From Polydactylus sextarius (lineage: Eukaryota > Chordata > Actinopteri > Polynemidae), in contig CM028926.1 in assembly GCA_016801845.1 (NCBI GenBank), positions 6,732,501 to 6,796,500 on the forward strand: DNA of 64,000 bases, given 5' to 3'. How positions within the stretch are numbered: the first letter of the stretch is position 1; every line of letters starts with the position of its first letter. This document shows positions 1 to 11,200 of the stretch, in pieces. The position numbers and the translations under genes are program-made. The notes beneath the pieces were generated by a model. It worked only from the letters and a program-made list of their open reading frames with translations. It was not told the origin of the DNA and made no database searches.

Positions 1-2269
1 AATCTGAGATGTTATAATCTGTACAAATGAGAAATACAGTACTCTGAAAACTCATCAGGACCTTTGCACCTCTCTGGCCCGAGTTAGATTGCATTGTGTG
101 GTCATCAGGTTTGAGGCAGATAAAGCAACCATCGATCAATAACCATTTCTTATCCTCACCCTTCATCTTCTCTCTATCAAAGGGCAAAAGCTCCTTTCAC
201 AAGTGATTCTGCCCCAGATAGCCACCTGTTCAAGCATCGACTGGTTCAATCTTCTCCTCCTCCTCAGTGTTGGCTTGTATTTCTGCAAACCTCCTCTGAC
301 TGTATGTTGTGTGTGCTGACCTACTCAAGGTGTGTGTGTGTTAATTATGTACTCCCTACTGCTCTCTCTCTATCACTGTGTATGTGCATCTGTATGAAGT
401 TCAAAGTCTACGCCGGGCTTCTTCTGCTTGTGGTCACGTGTGAGAGGAATGTGAGAATGCAAATGTGCCGGAGCTTAGCTCACAACTGTGTTTACATGGA
501 AAAAAAGAAAAAAACACAGAGAGGCAGAGCAAACATGTCACTTTTGTTTGAAGAAGAGGGGGCTTAGCTGTAAGAAATGCCAAATAAATCACCTGTAGAA
601 TAACAACAGCTGTGCAGAGAGGAGACAAAATTTAACATCTCTTAATTGTTGATGCACATTGCCTGAAAACTTTTTACCTCACTAATTAGCATGACAGAAA
701 TATTAAAACTTTCCAAGAGCTGATGATTGGGCGTCCTTTAGGGCACGAGGGACTCTCCTTTTTCTACATTCATTATATTTTATTTACTTAACTAACTGTG
801 CTTTGTTCATCATAATTAGAAAGCCCTCACTGACCCTTCCCCTCAAGGTTTGGTTTCAGCGAGAGTCTCTTTCAGAATTTATGTGTTTCTTTGCACCTGC
901 CCTTTTTCTTTTGGGTGGAAAATACAGCTAGAATAGAAGAGAGCCAATAACCTTCAGTGCTCTAACCTGCAGGTGCTGCCGGACCAGTGAAGCCAAGTTT
1001 GGATTTTTCTCGTGAAATCACCCATGACCTGAGTATTTTTCCTAATATTTCTCCACAAAGAGAAGAGTCATTAGCGAGATGATGTAAGGCTACAAATCTT
1101 CTGGTATGACTCAGACTACATTCAGCAGAGAATTAGGATATATTTAACCCTAGGGTTTGTGTTGACATTGGCTTTATTTTTTTCATTGATTGAGGTCTTA
1201 CACACTTCACTCCTGTAAAGTAAAAAAAAAAATAATAATAATATATTTTTTATTGGTTAAATACTCCTTTAAAAAACATTGAAATGATATTGACCTCGCT
1301 TTTAGCTGAAAACTGGGCTTGTACATTTGAGGAGAAAAACAAAATCATAGGTATGACCGTAAAGAAATGTGGTTTATTCATGAACAGATCCTTTTTTTTT
1401 GTTTGTTTGTTTACCAAAAAGTTACCCATGGACAGAGAGATTCAGTATGTTGTCCTATTCATTAATTTCTATACTTTATTTCTTGTAAAATTAGGAAAAG
1501 TGATTAAATAACAAGCCTGTTTTTAAGCTGTTGCATAGTGTGCAGTGTTTCTAAACTTTAAAATCTTGGGTACATCATAGCCATTATAATTATATGGCTA
1601 ACGTGAGTAAATGTAATGTGTGATTAAAATGTTCAGTCAGGTATTTTTGATAAATGATCTCAGGAATCCTGTTCCACTGACTGTCAGTTAAACACTTATT
1701 CCTCCTCTGAGTTCAACCTGCCGAATCAATAGTTGGTGTCTGGGGACAGTGTTGTCCCAGAGGGGAGACAGAGGGACCAGTGTTTGTGTCTGTCTCCTAC
1801 TCCCACTATGGAGTGAAGTGTTGCTATCATTCATCATGATCTTTCAACATGTAGCTGCCTCACACACACATTAAGCCTTAACTCAATACTGTTAGATTGG
1901 AAAAAGAGCAACATTTTTACTCATATCAGGATTATTTGCTTGGCAATATCAAACTGGATATCAGGCTCAATTTGTCTCTATATCCCATGGCAATATCATA
2001 CATGGTAATTTCCTTCTCTGTGGTGAGAAACCAAATTGTAATTGAAAGCGAAAATAAATGTTTTAACAGGTGAATCCCCCTGATGAGACATGTTGGGTGA
2101 TATTTCCCGCTTTGACTTAGGACAGGGATGAAACCTGCTCTCTATAGATCCACATTCATATGACACATTAATCCATCACTCTGTAGTGTAGTGCTCTCCC
2201 CCCATGGGCCTCAGTACCGATCACTTCTGGAAAATAGAATTTTTTTTTGGGACAGAAGGGGATTTAAGG
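1..2269. other. Non-coding upstream sequence
   Basis: I see no convincing exon here. Open frames are shorter than 90 codons and overlap low-complexity stretches. The sequence is AT-rich, with short A and T runs (for example around 1,221-1,250 and 1,391-1,400) and an ATTAG/TTAATTG-containing patch near 640-700. No repeat family was recognised. Confidence 0.5.
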
Positions 2270-2560
2270 GGGGCTGATCACTTTGAAGCTGGCGCCCCCA
2301 AGCTAAGAAGAGAGAGGGCTCATGCGTTAGATTACTAATGCCCTCAGCTTGTCAAAAAAATGCACCTGCTTGTGGCTTGACATTAATTTGTTTGGACATG
2401 GTTTATAATTTAATTCCATCATAGAATTAACTTCCAATACAAGAAGCCATTAGCTGGGGAGATGGCGATGGGGGAGAGCATCCCTCTGCGATGCTATGGG
2501 CATCCCAGGTGAATGGTAAAACTTTGATGCTCGCCCATAAAATATCAAATGCTTATGGAT
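2270..2560. promoter_or_regulatory. Candidate conserved non-coding element
   Basis: This is complex, non-repetitive sequence without a usable ORF. It carries a TGATCA site, a GGCGCCCCC patch, ATTACTAATG, a CACCTG E-box, CATTAATTTG, and a CAGGTG E-box next to GCATCCC. Such density of homeodomain and E-box motifs is typical of vertebrate developmental enhancers. Conservation itself cannot be judged from one sequence, so the call is an inference from texture. Confidence 0.3.
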
Positions 2561-2739
2561 TTTGTACACTGCGGAAACCATAATAAAAATGCAATCTAGA
2601 CTTTTAAAGAGAATCTATCACAATAGAATTCAGCACAATTCCCTTTCCCTCCATGCCTTATGCTTTACTGCCTTTGCTGCTAATAGTATGAAGACTGCAA
2701 AGGGCGTCATGGTGGGACTTGGTCGTAATTTGCTTTTGC

Positions 2740-2760
2740 AAAAAAAAAAAAAAAAAAAAA
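2740..2760 (+). repeat. Poly(A) tract
   Basis: An uninterrupted run of about 21 A. It could be a simple mononucleotide repeat or the tail of an old retroposed copy. No retroposon body was recognised upstream. Confidence 0.8.
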
Positions 2761-2789
2761 CATAAAACAAAATAGTGAGCTAAATCAGT

Positions 2790-3060
2790 CTTTTTCATGG
2801 CAGACATTATTACTTGTCATAGCAGGAAAAGCACAGGTGTAACATTAATGATGGCACACTTCCATGTCAGTGGCCCAGTAAAGCCAAGCAATGAGCCAAC
2901 ACGCAGCACAGCAGCACCGGGGCTCTTTGCACTGGCACAATTAAATGGATTGCAGCCATTATTAATGTTATTAGCTGCACCTGTGTTTGCTGAGACGAGA
3001 CAAAATATTTGCCAGGAGAAAGGTCTGTCTGGGAACATAGAGGCGAGCAGTCTCTTATAA
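2790..3060. promoter_or_regulatory. Candidate conserved non-coding element (homeodomain and E-box rich)
   Basis: This block contains ATTATTACTTG, ACATTAATGATGG, ACAATTAAATGG, and an ATTAATGTTATTAG stretch at about 2,960-2,974 followed directly by a CACCTG E-box at 2,978-2,983. Both strands stay open for 70-87 codons, but the two frames are antisense to each other and neither has splice or domain support. I read the block as regulatory rather than coding. It lies about 7.4 kb upstream of the candidate promoter. Confidence 0.35.
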
Positions 3061-3584
3061 CAAATATGAATTTTACTCTGACATTTATGGTTTATTTCAG
3101 TATTTTCTCAATTAATTTTTCTCACAAAGTTTCTGTATTTGTGACTTTGTAGGTTAAAACTCTCTCTCATTCTAAAGTATAAAAAAATGTCAAAGTTTTT
3201 TCTTTGTGTCCTTGGTCCTTTTTTACAGTATGTTTACCTCTGTCTTGTCTGTGTAAATGAATAGATACTTGTAGAGGACCTGCACACAATTCCAGTGACA
3301 GAGAAAATAAACAATAATGTAAATGTTCCATGTTCATTTTGTAGTATTATATTTGTCTACGACAAAGTTTCCTTTGAATGGTATAGGTCATTTAGTTGGG
3401 TCGTGTAGTTACTGACCAACACAGGAAGTAGGAAATGGAAATGACACATAAAGTCAGAGGTGTCAACTCTGTGATTATGTTGTGACAACTGCTTGTGTTC
3501 TTTTGTAAAAGTGGCTCTGGCAATAAGACTCTGGGTCTTTGTATTTGGATTGGTAAAGCTGAGGAGGAGGATGCATGTTTTTGT

Positions 3585-3613
3585 CATAGTGTAGCAGATC
3601 CTGCTACACTGTG
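3585..3613. repeat. Short inverted repeat (hairpin)
   Basis: Ten-base perfect arms (AGTGTAGCAG at 3,588-3,597 and its complement at 3,601-3,610) are separated by only three bases. The stem can be extended to 13 pairs by one G-T wobble and two further pairs. Its function is unknown. It may be an intronic or intergenic cruciform or a trace of a small mobile element. Confidence 0.7.
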
Positions 3614-4143
3614 GGCGGTCATGAGGTAAGAGGACTGCATCATAGTTATAAGTGGGCCAAGCAATTAGGACTGTAGGAAGAAGCGAGGGAGTCTGAAATC
3701 AGCTCGGAGACAGAAAATCATGTGAGTCTAAAGACTAGGACAGCGCATGACTTTCTCTTTACCATCCCAGTCAGGCAGGATGGCAGACCACCCTGGGACC
3801 GGATTCATAACACAACTGCACACCGCTCAAAAAGAAGGGACAGTAGATAAAAACCTGAGACACACTATTTTATGTCTTTATCCCATTGAGCTCCAAGCCA
3901 ACAGGCATTGAAAGAGCTCTTTTATCTGAGATGTGTCCTTTCTGCAGCTCAGGGATACTGTCAAGGGCACTGAGACAAACTTGGTTCTGTTTTAATGTCA
4001 CTGAGATGACTCTGAGATATCTGTTTCACAGAAAGTAAGTTAACCAAAGAGGGTGCCCTAAATTATGGACAGTTGCCATGATTAGTTACCGGTGAAAGTT
4101 TAATTTTAATCCTAAAGCAGACTCATAACCAGCTGTTCAGCTG

Positions 4144-4184
4144 TCCCAGTTGCTAGTCTGTTCAGTCCAGACTAACAACTGGGA
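4144..4184. repeat. Inverted repeat with 17-base arms
   Basis: Arms at 4,144-4,160 and 4,168-4,184 are complementary except for one position and are separated by seven bases. The arms start TCCCAGTTG and end CAACTGGGA. No flanking target duplication was recognised. Another hairpin lies about 550 bases upstream. Confidence 0.7.
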
Positions 4185-5342
4185 TGTTGCAAGTCTGAAA
4201 GCTAATACTAGCTTATAGCCTTATTGCTATAGGAGTAGTAGACCAGTAGTAAAGTCATGTATTGACCAACAGTCATGTGTTCTCGACCTCTGGCCTTCTC
4301 TGATTGGTTAGAAGCATGTGTGTCCAGTCATGGATCTCATTTATATGACTGTCCTGAGACCAACCATACCAACCATACGTGGAGCATATTAATGAGAGCT
4401 GATCTTGAACTGTACTTTGATACAGCTGAAGTAGAAATGAGTTACCAAAAATCGATGCAAGTATGCTGTGATATTGGCAGAAATGTATTTATGTTTTTTT
4501 GAATACGCATCATGCATTAACAATATACCAATTTTCAACTGAAGTGCTCTTTGAAATGCAATAGAGCAGCAGCTCTGTTCCACCTCTGCTGGTTTATCAG
4601 TGTGCAGCTCTCAGTTTGAACCACAGAGGCAAAGACAACATTGTCCAGAATTCCACCTACTTTTGCCATGTAACCTTGGTATTGTAAGTTATCAGTATTA
4701 TTATGCTGTGAGTCAGCCGGTCTTGTTTCATTCCTACTCTGAATTGCCACTCAGCCTTGGTTTACCCCTCTACAACAACAAGACACTGCATTTTTTCCCA
4801 CTTCTGTCCAAAACATCACACCTTTGATATCCTCTAACAAGGAAAAAGACCACCACCACCACTGTTGTGAGCTGAGACAGCAAACAAAGGGGAGTCAAAC
4901 TATTTCCAATTGTTACTTTTCGACCGACTTTGGCTCCAGACTTCTCAGAAATATTACATTTTATTTACTGGGAGTAATTTTCCATTTCCAAATTCTACCA
5001 TACCTGACTCTTTTTTTGTTCCTGGTGTTTAATTTTACCTTTTACTTGTAACTTGTATGCAATCAAGATTTTTTCTGACCTGCCTGTTTTGTATAATATA
5101 CATACTATATCAAAGTGTTAACTATTCAGGTGTATATGCAGGATATTGATGAGTTTGTGTAGATCGGTGTATTTCTGCAGTGGAGAAGCAGCCAGATATT
5201 TCTGGCTGGTTAAGCTGAACATGTGGCAGTCCTCCTGGACAGCTGACCTGTGTCGCTCTGCCTACAAGTTAATGTTCAAGTCAACTAGTGCCCATCTGCA
5301 ACTGTTTCTGTGTTCTCTCCATCTGTCTGTCTTGTTGCCACT

Positions 5343-5343
<1 letters not shown>

Positions 5344-5379
<36 letters not shown>
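5344..5379. repeat. (CA)n microsatellite
   Basis: About 18 uninterrupted CA units. Apparent Thr-His reading frames over it are artefacts of the repeat. Confidence 0.95.
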
Positions 5380-5381
<2 letters not shown>

Positions 5382-8300
5382 ATTTCTTCAGAAGTGTTGC
5401 TGCCAGGTAACTGGGCTGAAAAGCATAAAATTTTCCATTCATCATTTCATCAAGCACCTGTGAAATTTAGACCTCGGTATGCTGATGGCAGTTATGGTAC
5501 AGTAGTTTCATGATCTACAAAGAACATGAAAAGAAAAGATGCCATGATGAGATCTGTGCTAAAACTCCTATTAGAGCCAGCGAAAAGGTTTAATCTCACA
5601 CTCTCCCACCTACCAGCTGCCACACTACCTGCTCTATACGATGTGAGAGACAGTGGTTTGCATTAGTTATCACAGCTCATTTCTGATCTCATGAGCATAT
5701 ATCCTATAAACACTTTCATGTATTTAATCTGCAGTCCGTTCTATTTACATTTGATACCTGAATCACACATGGCTTTTCTTTGCAGCATCCGATGTGTGCT
5801 TGAACAAATGATGAATAAAAGATTGTGGAGTATTACTCTCTTCTTCAAGATTGACCTCATAGTGTGTCATTGGTTTCTTGGTTTTATATGATTAACTAGT
5901 TGCAGATGTAGGCGCTTATCCTGCATATCAAGCATAGTTTCAGCAGCTGACTCCTCAGTTTTCTCATCCGTCTGGGCACACCAAGTGAATGTAAATGGGT
6001 TTGAACTTTAGCTGCCTTTCAACATTACATTCTGACATATTGTCGGACTCACACAGGCATGTCACTGGCCTACGAAGTGACATGATATAGTTATAAATAA
6101 TGATGTAAATAATGAGATTCTTAAAAGCTATAACTCTAACATATAAAGTGAGTAATATTTCATTAAACATCCTTTCTCCTGCTTAACTTAATGCTTAAAA
6201 CCTGAGCCATTAATATCATGTCTGAATGTGCAGGTTTCCTCAGCTCTGTGGAGCCTTTTACCTTCTGTAAGTTCAACCTTTTTATTTTTCATTCCACAAA
6301 TCTCATCAACAGTGAGTGGAAAGGTTTTATAAATCTGCATTATGTTACCTGCTCAACCTTAAACTGCAGATGGACAAAGCAGCCAACTAGTCAGTGAGCA
6401 CAGTGAAGCATTTAGAAGCTAAATAGCCAGATGTTTTGTTCAGAAGTCACTGGAGACTGAAATGAAGTTAAATGTGTGAATAAACAGTGAATTTAGATTT
6501 AGAAATTAAAACTATGAATTTGTATTTTCACCTTGTTGTGCTTCCCCCAGAAGAAAATAATCAACTAACATGGGTTTATGTCTTATGTCTCTGTTTGATA
6601 GTTTACCTTACCTTAGACTTAAGGACATTCAGACACGACTACGTACACTTTTATCTTCTCCATATCAATTTAGTTACATTCTCATTTAATTTACAGCACT
6701 GTTTGCTGATTTATAATGAGTTCATACAGTTAGAAAACCTTTTTAAACCTTGTCTGCAGAGTTCTTTTCTGCAAAGTGGCTGTAATTATTCAGCTAAACT
6801 TTGTTCTTTGATCAGGTTATGATGAATACTCAAAAGTAAAGAATAAACACAAAATCCATCCAACATCCACAGATTTTCAGCTTTACAGCACCGGTTTACA
6901 AATCATCATGGTTTATGGAGATTTATGGAGGCGGAGGTACATATTGGTTTGTCTTTTTTCATTTAATGATAAAAGCAAAACACAAAACGCCTGAGCATGA
7001 AAAATATTTGTTGTTTGAATCAGTCGACCCAAAGCAGAGTTCCTGCTGGTGCTTGTTTGCACCTTTGCTGTTTATTGGTGAGTCGTTGATAATAAACCAC
7101 TTTATTCAGCAGTATGCAGTTGTCCAGTTCAATATCAACAGCCATTTGTCATGTTAACCTCTAAACAAGGACCTTGAAACTAATTACCCTAAAATATAAT
7201 GAAGCATAATTGTTATTAAACAACTGAACAGACAGCACTTCTTATCCTTTCAGTGCATTTAAATCAATTTAGACATGGAATGCCAACCCTCTTGGCACCA
7301 CAGCCTAACAGACATCATATGCAGCTCACAGAGGATGAGGTTCTCTAAAGGTCCATGTGTGGGATTATGAGTTCGTGGGTAGAATTAGGACTGATTGTCA
7401 TTCTCGGTTCCCTCCGGACATGACCTCTCTCCTTCCCTGGCCACACCAGACAGGCCCCGTTAAGATGCAGGGAGAGAAGAGGTGCAGTCTGTTCAATCAA
7501 TTTCAAAAAGCCAGGTTCTGCGATGATTGACAGGAGAGAGGTTACATCCGTATTTTCCCTTATAGAAATACATGAGATTGTTTTTAAAAAAAATGAAAAT
7601 AAATAAATAATAATAATAAAAAAAAAAAAAACATACTGCAGTGCAAAATGGCTTGGCACTGAATAGCCAAACAGGGAGAAAAAGAAATGGGACGCATAAT
7701 GCATGAATTGACAGAATGATTCAAGAGAATGATAGAATACATAAATGCATCAATTTAGAAATTCAATTTAAAGCCAAATAGAACCTTTTGTCCTTGCAAA
7801 TGTTTCTTTTTACAGATGGAGAACAAAAGAAATTTCCTATTTAATCATGACAGAGAAAGATAATTAATAGATGTGCATTAAGTGTAGTGATTTTTGACTG
7901 GCAGCACTTTGTTGTCTCAACTGGACTTCCAAAAGGGTTTAATTTTCCAAATGATCAAAATACGGAAAGACTTAGATAAATACACACTTTGAAATGAACT
8001 TTTGTCGACTTGTAGTCACCATTTGTGGTAACTTAGACATTAAGTCCAATTCTGCAGTGGGGTCCAATGATAGACCACAGTAAAAATCTAATCTAATATT
8101 TTCACATAAACCTGGAGATAATGAGAAAGCTTCAGGAAGTTAACTCATGTAAAATGAAGAAATGTTTAATATTCTGTGCTATAGGTCAGCAATCAAGTTT
8201 AAGCAAGAGTGGGCATTAATCAGCCTAATGTCGTTGTAGAAAAGGTCAGATTTCTTTCAGTTGTGTCTCTGCCATCCTGTTCCAAAGACCTGATCTGATC

Positions 8301-8982
8301 TCATCAGAGTCTTGTTCAAGTAACTCAACTTGCAGCCAACTTATGTCCACCATCAAACTTCAGGTTTGCAGTTGATCTTGGCTTACTAAGTAGCACAATA
8401 ATAAAAAGGATAATGGTTTCAGAACTAAGTGAAAGAGTCTGAGGGGGATTTTGGATACAACCTTTGTTTCTGCAAAGCACCAGAAATGACCATCAAGGGA
8501 TCAATACGTGGAGTTTAGTTTACTGAGAGATAGAAAAGCTACTTCATCACAGAAACAGAATCTGATAAAGATGACAAGATTCCAATCAGCAAAAGTACTG
8601 ACAAAACATGGCTGTCTCATAGTGTCTCAAAGGACAAGGAGCAGTTTTCTAAACCATTTCCGAGGAAGGTAAACAAGCCCAAATGCTGAGGGCAGGTGAA
8701 GAGATACCAACATTTATGGATTTATGGCAATAACAGAGTGTTTTTTGGACGACAAACAGAAGAGGGGATAATGCTGCAGTGTGTTAAATAGTAAAATGTG
8801 ATGGTGGAAATATTCAAGTCTGGGGGTGTTTTGCCAAGTTAGACACCTGCACCAAATATCCTACACCCTGACCAACTACTGTGCTGTTATTCAGACACCT
8901 GCCGTACCCTCTGGTTTGTATCTTTGGGAAATGATTCATACTGCAGCAGGAACAACGACTGCAAACACAACCTCAAAGCTTT

Positions 8983-8984
<2 letters not shown>

Positions 8985-9013
<29 letters not shown>
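8985..9013 (+). repeat. Poly(A) tract, 29 A
   Basis: An uninterrupted run of 29 A, long for a mononucleotide repeat. The upstream 150 bases are complex, but I do not recognise a SINE or processed pseudogene in them. Confidence 0.9.
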
Positions 9014-9015
<2 letters not shown>

Positions 9016-10189
9016 ACCTCAAGACCAAAGACAACCTGATTTGCCCAAATTGTTATGGAGTTTTTTTCTCCAGTTGCAGTTGAAAACTGAGTGTCAGTTT
9101 GTGACACCACAGGAAGCTCTTTGGATATTATCAGATGATGCAGCGACGACAAGAGTTATCACATTGTCATCAAAGCAAATGGCAGAACATAACAAATAAT
9201 ATGATTCTGACTGACATTATCATTTTAATGGAAAACTACATTACTTTAGAAACAAATAAAAAATGGAAGCATCTTGATAAATGGTAGCAGAGTTTTGTAG
9301 TTAACAATAGTCTGTACCTAAACTGATAAAATGTATGAATATACCAAACCACCACTTCCAGACAACAATAATGATGAATCTGGTCTCTAGTTTTAATTTG
9401 GTTGGTTATTTTCTTTCTGCATTTTTGCAGCTGTTTAAAATGTATGAGATGGGTATTGAAACTGAAAAGGCAATAATTAAAGGCCACACCCTCCCATTTA
9501 TATTCCACTTTACATGATGCGTCTGTGTGCATGATGTCTTTGTGGGGTGCTGATGTTACACGTCACTATCAATTTCTATTTGTCTTTTACCACCATGAGG
9601 AATTCAAGTGTTTCTGCACATAGAGCAGTCTATTGTTCATTAATGAAAGCAAAAAGTTTTTTTTTAAATAAACAGGAACACACAGCCTAGAAGTTTTAAA
9701 CAGTGATCAAAATCCAGAGGTGCCAAGTCATTAACTTAAAGTATATCCACTAAAACCTGCAGTTGGTCATTTGGCTGATGACCCACGTGATTATTTGAGG
9801 ATTCATCACTAGAGCTGAAGTTGCTGTTTTTTTTTTTTTTGTGTTAAGCCAAGCAGCTGCTTGTGAAACCTCTGTTTTAAACAGATTCACAGAAAAGACT
9901 AATCAAAGGATGTCACAGGTTTAAGTGCTTTTTATTTTTTATTAGTCAAGACTGACATGAATGTGAATGGCATAATCTTAGCTGCCTCTACTGTTTGTGT
10001 GTAGAGGTCTTCACAAAGTGACAGACAATATCTTGAAACAGAATAGAAAGATCAGTCTGTGATTTAATTCAAGAAAAACAGTGATTTTCATGCTGTGTGA
10101 ATCTGAATGGAACACATTGATTAGAGAACTGAGAGCATTTTCAGTCTTGTCATTGGAAAACCAATAATTTTAAGAGGCTGCTTGGTTGC

Positions 10190-11200
10190 AGTCTCCTCAC
10201 AGGCGCGGAAGCTGATGCCAGTGTCATTAGTTTAGCGCAGCTTTAGGACCCGGGGAGGCTGACGCTGCTGCTCCCTGCAGGGGGAAGCATGGACAGATCT
10301 GTATTCGCTGCTTCTCCACCGCTGCACTAAACTGCACTATCCATAAACGGCAAGGGATATGTATTTTTTGTTCCACCCCGAAGGATAAGCTTATATGAAC
10401 GGACACTGTTTTTTGTTTTAGTTTCTAGTGCTTTGTTTCTAGAAAGAAGGATAACCAGCGTCCACTGAAGTCGCTCGATCACTAGTTGTGAGCTGTGAAT
10501 TTCACATTTCGGTTTTCGTTCTCGTTCTCGACAGCGAATAAAAGTTTTACTAAGCCGCTGGTATGGATCACCTCTGCTTTTAAGAGACGAGACGTGCAGC
10601 AGCCTTCGCATCATTTTGGAGCGGTAAGTTAGATTTTTAAGTTAGAGTCGAACTGTTGGTGCAGTTTCGTTAAAAAATGGTGCGTATTGGGTTCTTTTTT
10701 TGTGGCGGTGAGGGGGGGCATATCCGTGCAGTGTCATTTGTGGGATTCATACAAGCAAGGCTGCAGTTGTTCTAAATACAGACGCTTAGACACACAAGCT
10801 CGCAGCCGACTATGCGTAAAGCATGGTACCTTTACGCAGCTCCGGATTACGCAGACCTCTGTCCCCAAGACGTACAACACAAGTCACTGTAGCTCCACAG
10901 CAAATCGAACGTATGGCAGTGATAATGTTACGGCGCAGTAAAATCAGTCGTTTATTGTAAAAAAAAAAAATAAAAAATGTCCGCGGGCAGTGTAGCGCCG
11001 TTTTGAGACGTGACAGATGTGCGTGTTACCTGTCACAGCAGCAGCAGCCTGTTGACAGACTGACTGACGGGACGCGGAGCGGAGCTGTCCTTTCTCCATG
11101 GTGCTGAAAGTTTGCCGCACTGAGAGCAGCATGTGAGCAGTGGTTGCACCGGACAGTGAGCAATGATCGGTCAATACGGTGTGAATAAGCTCAGCAGGGG
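10190..11200 (+). promoter_or_regulatory. CpG-enriched promoter-like region
   Basis: CpG dinucleotides, scarce elsewhere in the window, are frequent here (for example GGCGCGG, TCGACAGCG, TACGGCGCAG, TCCGCGGG, ACGCGGAGCGG). The stretch covers the candidate first exon and the first few hundred bases of the putative intron, as expected for a vertebrate CpG-island promoter. No TATA box at a clear position was recognised, so the start site is not fixed. A cluster of TTACGCA/TGCGTAA motifs lies at 10,813-10,853. Confidence 0.5.
10200..10623 (+). other. Candidate 5' untranslated exon 1
   Basis: The sequence ends in a strong donor, GCG|GTAAGTT, with the intron starting at 10,624, and it sits inside the CpG-rich segment. 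The 5' end is not determined, and 10,200 is a nominal limit. No long ORF runs into the donor. Four short upstream ORFs are present: 10,289-10,330 (13 codons), 10,359-10,388 (9 codons), 10,395-10,421 (8 codons) and 10,563-10,583 (6 codons). By position and strand it could be spliced to the signal-peptide exon at 30,818, but that junction is an inference. Confidence 0.35.

Larger units (their letters stand above)
4190..10189. other. Non-coding upstream sequence
   Basis: No exon could be supported. Open frames here are at most about 119 codons, and the longest (7,345-7,704 minus) runs through A/T homopolymers. The interval contains a (CA)n repeat near 5.34 kb, an (AAT)n-poly(A) patch at about 7,600-7,631, a poly(A) at 8,985, and a poly(T) at about 9,826-9,840. 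The rest is plain AT-rich DNA. Confidence 0.5.

Noticed and set aside
8985..9013. Poly(A) as the tail of a processed pseudogene or SINE
   Set aside because: No gene-like or SINE-like body, AATAAA signal in place, or target-site duplication was recognised beside it.
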